Positions 17,483 through 26,464 of a DNA stretch of 64,000 bases are shown piece by piece. The stretch spans positions 1 to 64,000 of the forward strand of contig CAYYKD010000016.1 in the NCBI GenBank assembly GCA_964471825.1, in the 5' to 3' direction. This DNA is from CAYYKD01 sp964471825. Lineage in GTDB: Bacteria > Spirochaetota > GWE2-31-10 > CAYYKD01. The notes beneath the pieces were generated by a model, which was given only the letters and a program-made list of their open reading frames with translations, was not told the origin of the DNA and did no database searches. How positions within the stretch are numbered: the first letter of the stretch is position 1; every line of letters starts with the position of its first letter. Both the position numbers and the translations under genes were made by a program.

Positions 17483-17833
17483 TTATGTTCCGGAAGTCAA
17501 ATTATCAAGCATTTTATTTACTTCTTCTGCTTTTTCATAATTCTCGTCGTATCTAAACTCAATCTTAGGAGTGTACTTTAGCTCTAAGTCATGCCCAATA
17601 TTCTTTTGAATAAATCCGGAACAGTGATTTAAACCAAGTAAAACATTATTTTTAAATTCTATAGTTCCAAATACCGTAAAATGAATATGTGCATAATGCA
17701 GATCCTTACTCACAGAAATCCGTGTAATATTAATCGAATTTGGAACTCTAGGGTCATTAATAACTCCCTTGGATAGGAGAATTAGAATTTCTCTCTTTAA
17801 AAGATTTTGAATTCTTTCGAGTTTATATTTCAT
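17483..17833 (-). CDS. rbfA: Ribosome-binding factor A
   Basis: KH-like factor that helps 30S maturation. 116 residues with the usual pattern: basic N-terminal helix (MKYKLERIQNLLKREI), then ISVSKDLHYAHIHFTVFG, and the closing PKIEFRYDENYEKAEEVN. It begins 3 bases after infB, in the conserved infB-rbfA-truB order. Confidence 0.94.
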   Translation of the reverse strand: MKYKLERIQNLLKREILILLSKGVINDPRVPNSINITRISVSKDLHYAHIHFTVFGTIEFKNNVLLGLNHCSGFIQKNIGHDLELKYTPKIEFRYDENYEKAEEVNKMLDNLTSGT

Positions 17834-17836
17834 TAT

Positions 17837-20320
17837 TTAAACCTGTTTTGTTTCTTCTACTACCGGCAAATCAAGTGCATCAACATCTTTAAGAGTTCTG
17901 GCAATTTCTTTGATTTCATATATTTCAAGCACATCACCTTCTCGTATATCTTTAAAATTCTCTAAAGCTATTCCACATTCTGTACCTTCATTTACCTCGC
18001 TAACCTCATCCTTATACCTTTTGAGTGATGATATGTTTCCTGAGTAAACCTCCACATCATCTCTAATTATCCTAACAAGCGACTTTCTTCTTACTTTACC
18101 AAATGATACAATACAACCAGCAATTGTACCAACTCTTGATATTTTGAACACCTGTTTAACATCACATGTACCTATCATCTCTTCAAGAAGATCCGGTTTA
18201 ATCATTCCTTCCATAGCTGATTTAATATCTTCTATTACATCATATATAATATTGTATCTTTTGATAACAATTTTTTCTTTATCAGCAAGGTCAGCAGCTT
18301 TAGGGTTAGGTCTAACATGAAAACCAATTATCATAGCCTTACTTGCTACAGCAAGCATAACATCATTTTCATTTATCGCACCTACACCGGAACTTACAGT
18401 TTTTAGATGAATCTCTTTATTTGATAATTTCTCTAGACTGTGTTTTATTGCCTCACTAGACCCTTGAACATCCGCTTTAATTATTACTTTTATCTCTTGA
18501 ACTTCACCATCTTTCTTCTGAGCTATCAAATCATTAAGAGTAACCTTTTTAACAGTTTTTGCATCTTCCATTCTATTAAGTTCTTGTCTCTTTGCAGAAT
18601 ATATTTTTGCATCTTTTTCATTTTTTGTTATATTAAAAGGGTCACCGGCTTTTGGAACATTTTCTATGCCGGTAATCTCGACAGGTATTGCCGGCCTTAC
18701 ACTTCGGATTTTTTCACCACGATCATTGTATATTGCTCTTATTTTACCATAATAAATACCTGCAACAAAGAAATCACCAACTTTCATTATACCGTTTTTT
18801 GTAATAACAGTAACAACAACACCTCTACCCGGATCAATCTTAGCCTCAAGAACATAACCGGTTGATTTTACCTTTTCAGAAGTTTTTAACTCCATAACCT
18901 CGGCTTGCAAAAGAATGTTTTCTAATAATTCCTCAATACCGAGCTTCTGTAAGGCTGAAACTTCAGTGTAAATAGTTTGCCCACCCCATTCTTCAGGTAA
19001 CAAACCAAAATCACTTAGCTGTTGTTTAACCCTGTCAGGATTTGCCGCTTCTTTGTCAATCTTATTGATTGCCACAACAATAGGAACATTTGCTTCTTTT
19101 GCATGATTTATCGCTTCAATTGTTTGCGGTTTCATTCCATCATCTGCTGCAACAACAAGGACAACTATATCTGTAATTTGAGCACCTCTGGCACGCATCA
19201 TTGTAAATGCCTCATGACCAGGTGTATCAATAAAAGTAATATGTTTCCCATTTGGCAAATGAACTGAATAAGCTCCAATGTGTTGGGTTATTCCGCCTGA
19301 TTCACCTGAGACTACATTTGCAGACCTAATCGCGTCAAGTAACTTAGTTTTACCGTGATCGACATGTCCCATTACTGTAACTACAGGAGTTTTATGTACA
19401 AGCTCTTCATTTACCTCAACCTCTTCTTCAATAACAGTTTGATCATAAAGAGATACAATATTAACCTTACAATTAAATTCTGATGCAACAATTTCTGCCG
19501 TTGCAGCATCAATATTATCATTAATAGTAACCATCATCCCCAGCTGCATCAACTTACTGATAATAGTATTTACTTTTAGGTTCATCTTTTTTGAAAGATC
19601 ACTAACCGATACTACATCCATAATATCAATTGTATTTGGAACAGTTGTCTCTTTCTCAGTGTCTTTTTTCTTAAATTTAAAAGCTTTTCGAATCTCTTTT
19701 TCATTTCCATTTTTTTTATCAGTACTGTAAGAATCTTTTTTATGTACAACCTTCTTTCTTGAGCGTTCTTTATCTTGCTGTACAATAGTAGTTGATAACT
19801 GCTGCTGTTGTTGCTGCTGTCTATTTTGTCCGTAACCACCGCCGGTTTGCGGGCCTGAAGAATTAAACCTTGGTCTAAAACCAGTCCCCCCCCCCGGAGG
19901 AGCATCTTTATTAAATCTATTTTGCCCAAAAGCACCCGGTGCACCGGCTGTTCGATTAAATGGCCTTGGTTGATAAGTACCTTGTTGATTGGCTCCTTGA
20001 CCTGAAGCCATTCTTTGTTGAAAACCTAGCGTTTTAATAACCAAAGGTTGTCTTGGTTTATCATCACTAGTTTTTGGAGTATCTATGACACTTTCAGTTG
20101 TAACTATAGGTGAATTTTCAATTACTCTTTCATTTGATTGCGATTGTTCATTATTAATCACTTCATTTTCTCTTAAAGAATCAGCTGCAATCGAGGCCGA
20201 ATCATCTTTATGATGAACCACCTTCTTAATTATAACCTTCTTTTGTTTTTTTACGACAACAACTTTTTTCTTGTTATCGCTCTCTTTTTTAATCAATTCA
20301 CCTTTGTTTTCTTCTGACAT
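17837..20320 (-). CDS. infB: Translation initiation factor IF-2
   Basis: GTPase that places initiator tRNA on the 30S subunit. 827 residues: a long charged, low-complexity N-terminus (about 1-215, with Gly/Pro/Gln-rich stretches including seven Gln in a row), an IF2_N-like segment, the G domain (VTVMGHVDHGKTKLLDAI, then FIDTPGHEAF and NKID) and C-terminal beta-barrel domains. ATG 20320 has GTGGAG just upstream; a GTG at 20329 is a possible alternative. A run of ten G on the coding strand (19886-19895 in plus coordinates) encodes part of the N-terminal Pro-Gly stretch and could slip. Confidence 0.96.
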   Translation of the reverse strand: MSEENKGELIKKESDNKKKVVVVKKQKKVIIKKVVHHKDDSASIAADSLRENEVINNEQSQSNERVIENSPIVTTESVIDTPKTSDDKPRQPLVIKTLGFQQRMASGQGANQQGTYQPRPFNRTAGAPGAFGQNRFNKDAPPGGGTGFRPRFNSSGPQTGGGYGQNRQQQQQQQLSTTIVQQDKERSRKKVVHKKDSYSTDKKNGNEKEIRKAFKFKKKDTEKETTVPNTIDIMDVVSVSDLSKKMNLKVNTIISKLMQLGMMVTINDNIDAATAEIVASEFNCKVNIVSLYDQTVIEEEVEVNEELVHKTPVVTVMGHVDHGKTKLLDAIRSANVVSGESGGITQHIGAYSVHLPNGKHITFIDTPGHEAFTMMRARGAQITDIVVLVVAADDGMKPQTIEAINHAKEANVPIVVAINKIDKEAANPDRVKQQLSDFGLLPEEWGGQTIYTEVSALQKLGIEELLENILLQAEVMELKTSEKVKSTGYVLEAKIDPGRGVVVTVITKNGIMKVGDFFVAGIYYGKIRAIYNDRGEKIRSVRPAIPVEITGIENVPKAGDPFNITKNEKDAKIYSAKRQELNRMEDAKTVKKVTLNDLIAQKKDGEVQEIKVIIKADVQGSSEAIKHSLEKLSNKEIHLKTVSSGVGAINENDVMLAVASKAMIIGFHVRPNPKAADLADKEKIVIKRYNIIYDVIEDIKSAMEGMIKPDLLEEMIGTCDVKQVFKISRVGTIAGCIVSFGKVRRKSLVRIIRDDVEVYSGNISSLKRYKDEVSEVNEGTECGIALENFKDIREGDVLEIYEIKEIARTLKDVDALDLPVVEETKQV
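19886..19895 (-). repeat. Ten-base homopolymer G tract inside infB
   Basis: Ten consecutive C on the plus strand (G on the coding strand) lie in the linker region of infB, an extreme tract for a roughly 30% GC genome. A change of one base would shift the frame ahead of the G domain. Confidence 0.85.
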
Positions 20321-20385
20321 AAACTCCACCCTATTAACTACTTGTGTATCATAATAACATATTAATAATTTATTACAATATTTTT

Positions 20386-21798
20386 TTACTCTTCTTCAAA
20401 AGCAATTTCAATACTACAGTTCGGACAAATTGTTGTATCATCTGTTATGTTATGACCACAATTCGGACACTCAAAATACATTACACCATCTAGTTCTTCA
20501 CCATCTTCTTCATATGCCTCTGTCTCATCTTCAACAACAAGTTCAAAGTTTTCATCCATATATGACCTAAGGAATTCAGCCATATCATCTGTCATTCCTT
20601 CGATATTCTTTAAATCATCTTTTGTTAACTCAATTATATCTTGAACTGCAAAGATATTATTTGAATATAAAACCTCTTTAATATTTGATGGTAATTCAAG
20701 ATCCTCAAATTCGTTCTCAACACTAGTTTTAAAGAGTTCTTCAGCCTTCTTAACATGATCTGAAATAAGATTCATTTCTTTTGCCTGCTGAACAGTTTTA
20801 ACCTCTATATTCCAGCTGGTAAGTTTATTTACAAGCTTAATATTAGTCCCTCTCTTACCTACCGCAAATGAAAATTGGGATTCATCAACAACAACTATAG
20901 CTTTTTTATCAACTTCATCAATGATTATTACATCTTCAACAACTGCCGGAATCATTGCATTTTCAATAAACCTTCTTATATCAATTGACCACTTTAAGAC
21001 ATCTATTTTTTCGCCCTCTAATTCTTTAATGATAACCTGTATTCTATCACCTTTTTTACCGACACATGAACCAACGGGATCTATTTCTTCTTTATTAGAA
21101 AAGACTGCAATCTTTGTTCTATAACCAGACTCTCTTACAATCTTGAAAATATTGACTGTTTGATCAAGAATTTCAGGAATTTCCAGTTCTAGTAGTTTCC
21201 TCACAAAATCTTCGCTTGTTCTTGTAAGAATAATCGATAGAAACCCCTTTTTATTTTGACTAACTTCTTCAACATAGGCCTTTATTCTATCACCAACCTG
21301 ATAATTTTCGTGTGGAGCTTGCCCTCTCTTGAGAATTATACCTTCATAATCACCAAGATTTACGAAAATCGTATCATTTTTTATCCTTTGAATATATCCA
21401 ATAACAAGCTCGCCCTCTTTTTCCTTATACTCGGAGTATTGTGAATTTTTTTCAATCTCCTTAATACCTTGAAAAAAAACTTGTTTTGCTGTATGAACTG
21501 CAATCCTACCAAATTCTTCGGGATTACAAGGCACAAGCATATCATCGCCAATCTCAGCATCTATATTGATTTTCTTAGCACTATCTATATCTATCTCAAA
21601 AAGATCNNNNNNNNNNTTTTTTGACATTATTGAAATGACACACTCATCATCTTGTCTAATTACTAAGTTCTCAACTGTACCATAATACTTCTCATAAGCT
21701 TTAGTCATTGCCTTTTCGACAATTTTAAGAATTAACTCAGGGCTTATTCCTTTTTCCTGTTGAAGTTCTTTTATTGTTCCACTCAGATCTAATACCAT
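20386..21798 (-). CDS. nusA: Transcription termination/antitermination factor NusA
   Basis: RNA-polymerase-binding factor: N-terminal NusA domain (about 1-125), S1 domain (about 130-200, GELVIGYIQRIKNDTIFVNLGDYEG), two KH domains (DPVGSCVGKKGDRIQ and FAVGKRGTNIKLV), then a helix-hairpin-helix-like repeat. The last 30 residues form an unusual CxxC-CxxC zinc ribbon (Cys444, 447, 458, 461) after an acidic linker. Ten N at 21607-21616 fall in the N-terminal domain; the frame is consistent across 10 bases and about four residues fit the family. A strong TTGGAGGA site precedes the ATG. Confidence 0.95.
   Translation of the reverse strand: MVLDLSGTIKELQQEKGISPELILKIVEKAMTKAYEKYYGTVENLVIRQDDECVISIMSKXXXXDLFEIDIDSAKKINIDAEIGDDMLVPCNPEEFGRIAVHTAKQVFFQGIKEIEKNSQYSEYKEKEGELVIGYIQRIKNDTIFVNLGDYEGIILKRGQAPHENYQVGDRIKAYVEEVSQNKKGFLSIILTRTSEDFVRKLLELEIPEILDQTVNIFKIVRESGYRTKIAVFSNKEEIDPVGSCVGKKGDRIQVIIKELEGEKIDVLKWSIDIRRFIENAMIPAVVEDVIIIDEVDKKAIVVVDESQFSFAVGKRGTNIKLVNKLTSWNIEVKTVQQAKEMNLISDHVKKAEELFKTSVENEFEDLELPSNIKEVLYSNNIFAVQDIIELTKDDLKNIEGMTDDMAEFLRSYMDENFELVVEDETEAYEEDGEELDGVMYFECPNCGHNITDDTTICPNCSIEIAFEEE
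21607..21616. other. Assembly gap (10 N) in nusA
   Basis: Placeholder N run between MSK and DLFEID of NusA. Unlike the gltX gap, the flanks share no sequence, so real bases are probably missing. Confidence 0.9.
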
Positions 21799-21811
21799 AA
21801 TTTTCCTCCAA

Positions 21812-22288
21812 TTAACCGTTTAATTGAGCTTTTGAAATATTTTTTAATTCTACAATCTTAATACTATCATCTTTAACTTTGATATTCAAGAAACCATCTT
21901 TAATACCAAGATTTTCCCCGACTACAATCTCTTTATTAGAAATACAAACAACCTTTAACTCCAATCCAATAAAAATATTAAACTCATCAGCACTCTTCAA
22001 CTTTCTGGATATACCGGGAGTAGAAATCTCAACCGTGAATTTTTCTGAAATATTTAGATTATCAAATATTGCTGAAAGCTCCTTATTTACACAGACAACT
22101 CCATCAAGATCGTTCCTATCAGAGTTGAAAATATATATAGATAGAAGCGGGTTCTTATCAAGCTGGCCGGTTTCTATAGATACTAACTTATATCCATACT
22201 TAGTAAGTATTTGAGTAATAGCATTTTCAATATCAGTTTCAAATTGTCCGTAAGTTCTATAAACCATTATAATAAAAAAAGAGTCCAT
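21812..22288 (-). CDS. rimP: Ribosome maturation factor RimP
   Basis: Assists 30S assembly. The 158 residues include the family's GYKLVSIETGQLDKNPLLSIYI, the DLDGVVCVNKELSAIFD stretch and VEISTPGISRKLKSADEF (the conserved EVSSPG-type motif). The start at 22288 follows GAGGAG by 11 bases; an internal ATG at 22267 has no Shine-Dalgarno. The 22288 ATG lies in the loop of a hairpin with a T-run (22274-22299), so expression of this first operon gene may be controlled there. Confidence 0.9.
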   Translation of the reverse strand: MDSFFIIMVYRTYGQFETDIENAITQILTKYGYKLVSIETGQLDKNPLLSIYIFNSDRNDLDGVVCVNKELSAIFDNLNISEKFTVEISTPGISRKLKSADEFNIFIGLELKVVCISNKEIVVGENLGIKDGFLNIKVKDDSIKIVELKNISKAQLNG

Positions 22289-22299
22289 AAAGACTCTTT
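22274..22299 (-). promoter_or_regulatory. Terminator-like hairpin over the rimP start codon
   Basis: On the minus strand AAAGAGTC and GACTCTTT pair around TTTATG, whose ATG is the rimP start, and are followed by more T residues. This looks like an intrinsic terminator placed at the head of the rimP-nusA-infB operon, that is, a possible attenuator. Confidence 0.5.
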
Positions 22300-22325
22300 C
22301 TCCTCGTGAGATTAAAGTATTTGTA

Positions 22326-22356
22326 ATTATAATAACATTTTAACATAAAAAGTCAA
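22326..22356 (-). promoter_or_regulatory. Putative promoter of the rimP-nusA-infB operon
   Basis: Minus-strand TTGACT (22356-22351) and TATAAT (22331-22326) with a 19-base spacer. The spacing is long, although an ATTATA at 17 bases also fits. It is back to back with the plus-strand promoter at 22393. Confidence 0.45.
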
Positions 22357-22392
22357 TCTTATTTAACAAATTATTTTTTAGCAAAATACAGA

Positions 22393-22421
22393 TTGACAAT
22401 AAGAAAGATATAAAATATATT
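22393..22421 (+). promoter_or_regulatory. Promoter upstream of the bPH membrane protein gene
   Basis: TTGACA at 22393-22398, 17-base spacer, TATATT at 22416-22421. The leader to the ATG at 22610 would be about 180 bases. A second weaker pair, TTGACT (22491) and TAAAAT (22512) at 15 bases, lies closer. Confidence 0.5.
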
Positions 22422-22609
22422 ATAGGCAATTTTTTATACCTATTAAACAATTATTCATAAATGAATAAACTATAAAATAGACTTAAAATTTTGACTACAA
22501 ACAATTTAGACTAAAATTAGATTAGAAACTATATAGGTTCTTAATAGTTTATAGAAATGAGATATTTTTTTCTCAAAAATCTAACTAAGAATATTAAAAA
22601 AAGAGTGAT
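22422..22609 (+). other. Long AT-rich leader without genes
   Basis: About 190 bases between the promoter and the membrane-protein ATG. It contains small inverted repeats (TTATTCATAAATGAATAA) and an alternative promoter. No tRNA or recognised riboswitch was seen. Confidence 0.4.
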
Positions 22610-24307
22610 ATGTTAAAACTACTGGAATTTCATAAAAATTTATACCTACTTATTAGAGCAAAACTGTTTATCTCAACACTAAATAGCAGCTTAAAAAAAA
22701 TTAAACTTTTTATAACGACATTAGTAATTATTTTTTCATATTTAGTATTATTAAACCTCCCATATATATTCAACTATAATTATACAAAATCATCTTTGTT
22801 TATATTTTTTTTTATTTCATTTATACTTACTCTAATATTTTTCGCTGATTTACTGATTAACAAAAAACAGGAGATTGAAAACAGAAACTTCATTCAATTT
22901 TCCTCTGATTTTCTAAGTTATAAAAATTCTTTTATTAATGATCTATATTTTAACCTTAAAGTCTTCTTATTATTGTTACTAATCAATCTAATAATTATGG
23001 CATTTACAACAATTGTTATTTTTTTAACTATTAAAACTATCTTGATAATAAAACCTTCATACTTGATATATCAATTATCAATACATACGATAATTCTGAT
23101 CTCATTTATACTGGTTCACATTAAGAAGAGAGCTATATTACTAAAACCTGTTAAAATCTCTTCCATACACAAGACTTCGATACACAAAAATAAAATAGAT
23201 AACAAAAATAAAAAAGCAATATTAGATTTCAAATTTACACACTCAGGTTCGTTTAGTATTTTTAGAAATATAAAGCATATTATCAACAAGTATCTAATTC
23301 CAGGTAAAAAGAATTTTATACACTATGGAGCAATCATTATTGTTTTTATTTTATCGATAACTGTAGCAGTATTTAGAATTAACCTGTTCCTTTATTTATA
23401 CTCTATTCTTAATATCATATTTATCGTATTGACAGGATCTATTATTGTAAACAGAAAATTCAATCATGAATTTCAAATTTCATACCGAATTGCGACTGCA
23501 ATTCTTATAACTATAAATTTAATACTACTATTAAGACCTATCAATAATATCGATATTATCACAAACAATATTTTTTTAAACTTTTTTGTCCAACCAATTA
23601 TTGATAACTTAAATATTTTTATAGCGACCTTTAATGTAATTATTTCAAAATACGGTTTTATTTTTATTGTCCTAACACCGGTTATATATGTTTTAACAAT
23701 TATCAGTTTTAAATCACTATTTGCCTCGCTCAATAATATCAAAAAAATTAATGACAAATTTTTAATAAAATCATTGCACCTGGAAAAATTTTCTTTATTA
23801 TTTGCTGACTCTCTTACATTTTTCCCTGTATTATTTTTTTTAATTGAGTATTTATTAATACTTTTTTTATCCCATTGTCTCAAAGAGAATATTATTAACT
23901 GGCTTGATAAAATATTTATTACATTTCAAATAAAAGAAGTTTTTAAAATATCACTATTTGATAGAGAAAATATTGAGAAGTTATATAACTATGCACAATT
24001 TATATTACTAGCTTACATTTTTTTCAAAACTATAATAATTACTATATCCAATCTTCTCAGTCATATTATTCTGATTGATGACGAATTAATTATAGTAAAG
24101 AATTTAATATTTAATAATATTAAAATTCGTGTACCGGTTACAAATATAAAATTCGTAATAGTAAAACAAAATATCATAGAAAGACTTTTTGACTCCGGTA
24201 CAATTTTACTCGAAACATCTGACAAAACCGGCGTTATAAAAATTGATTCTGTAGGTAAAATCCGGTCAAAAAGTAAACAGATTATGGAAATCCTAAAAAG
24301 ACAATGA
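22610..24307 (+). CDS. Polytopic membrane protein with C-terminal bPH-like domain
   Basis: 565 residues, very rich in Ile, Leu, Phe and Lys. About ten hydrophobic segments are visible (for example 34-56, 62-80, 113-145, 153-170, 238-300, 345-370, 405-422, 460-480). The last 85 residues, starting LIDDELIIVKNLIFNNIKIRV, look like a bacterial PH (bPH/YdbS-type) domain: a beta-rich module after the final membrane helix. No enzymatic motif was seen. It overlaps the next gene by 4 bases (ATGA), so the two probably work together in the inner membrane. Function unknown. Confidence 0.7.
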   Translation: MLKLLEFHKNLYLLIRAKLFISTLNSSLKKIKLFITTLVIIFSYLVLLNLPYIFNYNYTKSSLFIFFFISFILTLIFFADLLINKKQEIENRNFIQFSSDFLSYKNSFINDLYFNLKVFLLLLLINLIIMAFTTIVIFLTIKTILIIKPSYLIYQLSIHTIILISFILVHIKKRAILLKPVKISSIHKTSIHKNKIDNKNKKAILDFKFTHSGSFSIFRNIKHIINKYLIPGKKNFIHYGAIIIVFILSITVAVFRINLFLYLYSILNIIFIVLTGSIIVNRKFNHEFQISYRIATAILITINLILLLRPINNIDIITNNIFLNFFVQPIIDNLNIFIATFNVIISKYGFIFIVLTPVIYVLTIISFKSLFASLNNIKKINDKFLIKSLHLEKFSLLFADSLTFFPVLFFLIEYLLILFLSHCLKENIINWLDKIFITFQIKEVFKISLFDRENIEKLYNYAQFILLAYIFFKTIIITISNLLSHIILIDDELIIVKNLIFNNIKIRVPVTNIKFVIVKQNIIERLFDSGTILLETSDKTGVIKIDSVGKIRSKSKQIMEILKRQ

Positions 24308-25734
24308 TAGATATACAAAGAAAATTCAAATATAAATTTTTCTTTATTTTAATTATAGCTGTTTTAATATTCTTATTTTACTTTTTTTTTAACTTAAACT
24401 ATCTAACAACATTTATTGATGAAAAAGGTGACTGTATAACTTATGATTACTATGTAAGGCTTGGACTTCCTCAATTTTTATATAATCCTCACCATATCTG
24501 GTTTGATGCACTTGGGTTAAAAATGCTCAACTTCGTTAAAGAAAAAGGTTACAAAGACTCAAGTATGATTATCCTTCAGCTTAGAAACCTTCTTATTAGT
24601 TCTATCGGATTGTCATTATTCTTCGTTTTATTCTATCAATTTTCAAAAAAAATACTACTTTCTTTACTTGTAACATTTCTTATTGCATTCACATGCGGAT
24701 ATTGGATCTACACTCAAATCAACGACACACCACTAATTCATTCAGTTTTGTTAATGGTATTGTTTCTTGTATTACTGTTATTTGAAAATATAAAACGAAA
24801 GTCATTGTTTGCAGTGTTTTTAGGTCTTCTTCATTCAATAACTATATTTTTTCATCAATCTGATGTAATTTTCGGTTTTGTTATTGTAATATACATTCTC
24901 TTTTCGAAATCTGAAAAAAAAGTTGATAATGATAAAGAATTAAACAAAATGATTATCCAAAAACCAAAGATGACAATTAACTTAAAATCCAACATTAAAT
25001 ACATTTTATTCTATACTATAACATCAATTATTATTGTCTCGTCAGCATATTACTACACAGGAGTAGTAAAAATCGGACTTACACTGGATATTAACAAGGC
25101 ACAGGATTTTAACAAGATTAAAAACTCAACATATTTTTTTAACTGGCTTATATTATATGCAAAAATTGATTATTGGGGGAAAGGTTATAAAAAAGGAAAT
25201 ACTTTTACTAAATCTATTTATGGGATTACAACATATTTTTATCAACCGACTACCTATAACAACAAAAGTGTTACCTATGATTTAGATGATATTGGCGAAA
25301 CAAGAAACATCTTACCAAATATGCTGCTTATTTTGTTTATATTTCCATTGATATTTTTTATTTTTAATTTTAAGAGATTATTATTGTTTTATAATAATAA
25401 AATAATTAGCCTAATAGTTTTCATTCTTATCTATACCGCCTTTTCTGGATGGTGGGAACCTGATTACAGGGAATTCTGGGTAGCAACACTTATGAGTTAT
25501 TGGCTGTTTATCCTTTTTATCTATAATTACATAATAGATAAAACTCATTATTTTAAAATGGTAGTTAAACTATTGATATATAATTTAATGTTAGTAACAA
25601 TTTTGTTATTATTCATCACTAATTTCACCGGTTTTCTATACCAATATAGTAATAAAAAAATGCAGAAATTTGATATAATTCAAAATATTGATTCATCAAA
25701 ACTTAAAAGCCACCCAATTACAGAAATAAAATAG
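24304..25734 (+). CDS. Polytopic membrane protein, possible GT-C-type glycosyltransferase
   Basis: 476 residues with an N-terminal membrane helix (12-31) followed by a charged, aromatic outer loop (FIDEKGDCITYDYYVRLGLP, then NPHHIWFDALG) and about nine more helices. The short acidic/aromatic loop after the first helix and the multi-helix body are the layout of GT-C polyprenyl-phosphate sugar transferases, but no family signature could be confirmed. Translationally coupled to the bPH-domain membrane protein. A hairpin follows the stop. Confidence 0.6.
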   Translation: MIDIQRKFKYKFFFILIIAVLIFLFYFFFNLNYLTTFIDEKGDCITYDYYVRLGLPQFLYNPHHIWFDALGLKMLNFVKEKGYKDSSMIILQLRNLLISSIGLSLFFVLFYQFSKKILLSLLVTFLIAFTCGYWIYTQINDTPLIHSVLLMVLFLVLLLFENIKRKSLFAVFLGLLHSITIFFHQSDVIFGFVIVIYILFSKSEKKVDNDKELNKMIIQKPKMTINLKSNIKYILFYTITSIIIVSSAYYYTGVVKIGLTLDINKAQDFNKIKNSTYFFNWLILYAKIDYWGKGYKKGNTFTKSIYGITTYFYQPTTYNNKSVTYDLDDIGETRNILPNMLLILFIFPLIFFIFNFKRLLLFYNNKIISLIVFILIYTAFSGWWEPDYREFWVATLMSYWLFILFIYNYIIDKTHYFKMVVKLLIYNLMLVTILLLFITNFTGFLYQYSNKKMQKFDIIQNIDSSKLKSHPITEIK

Positions 25735-25752
25735 GGGTAAATATTTTACCCC
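25734..25752. terminator. Hairpin between convergent genes
   Basis: GGGGTAAA (25734-25741) pairs with TTTACCCC (25745-25752) around a three-base loop, right after the GT-C-like gene and before the end of phoU. T-runs are weak on both sides; the minus side continues TATTTTATTT. Confidence 0.5.
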
Positions 25753-25800
25753 CAATCAAATTGAATAAACTATCCTCATTAGACTAAAACTTACCAAGTG

Positions 25801-26445
25801 TTAAAAATTAACCTGCTTATTAGTTTCTCCATAGATTATACACTCACATATATTCTTTATATGATCCCCATATCTCTCAAGATACCTACCTACAAATATT
25901 AGTTTCGAAAATGACTTGATATCAATCTCTTTTTTTGAGGCATCATAGAGATTAAGTACAAATTGTTTATGTATCTCATCAATGATCTTATCAGATGAAG
26001 CGATTTTTTTTACAGCAGAATAGTCTTTCTGTACATAAGATTCAAGCAATGCTTCAAACATCTCTTTTAATACCTTTTTCATCCTTTTGATATCATCTTT
26101 AAGAGAGTCAGGTAGAGATTCTATCTTGCTTATTGACTTTGTAAGATGTACTGCATAGTCCCCTATCCTTTCAAAGCTTCCCATTATCTTAATTGCAGAA
26201 ACCATTTCTCTAAGATCTGTTGCAACAAGTGGAGATTCTGTAGCCATAATTGCAACTATCTCTCTTTCTATATCAACCTGCATCCTGTTTATCTCTTTTT
26301 CTAACTTAAAAATTTTATCCTCGTTAGCGTCATCTAACTCTAATATACCCTTAATTGATGAATCAACAGCATCAAATGTTTTAACACCCATCTCATGAAC
26401 TTTTTTTAACACTGTTGTTAATTTATTATCAAAATTTTCTCTCAT
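25801..26445 (-). CDS. phoU: Phosphate-specific transport accessory protein PhoU
   Basis: Cytoplasmic helical protein that restrains phosphate uptake and signalling through PstSCAB. 214 residues made of two three-helix repeats; the metal-site pattern EKEINRMQVDIEREI and ERIGDYAVHL recurs in the second half as ERYGDHIKNI. GGAG precedes the ATG. Last gene of pstS-pstC-pstA-pstB-phoU. No PhoR/PhoB pair occurs in the window. Confidence 0.94.
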   Translation of the reverse strand: MRENFDNKLTTVLKKVHEMGVKTFDAVDSSIKGILELDDANEDKIFKLEKEINRMQVDIEREIVAIMATESPLVATDLREMVSAIKIMGSFERIGDYAVHLTKSISKIESLPDSLKDDIKRMKKVLKEMFEALLESYVQKDYSAVKKIASSDKIIDEIHKQFVLNLYDASKKEIDIKSFSKLIFVGRYLERYGDHIKNICECIIYGETNKQVNF

Positions 26446-26464
26446 ACATACTCCTTTTTAAATA

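Noticed and set aside
18440..18865. 141-codon plus-strand ORF inside infB
   Set aside because: Shadow frame of a clearly conserved gene, with a composition rich in Cys, Tyr and Phe typical of antisense frames.
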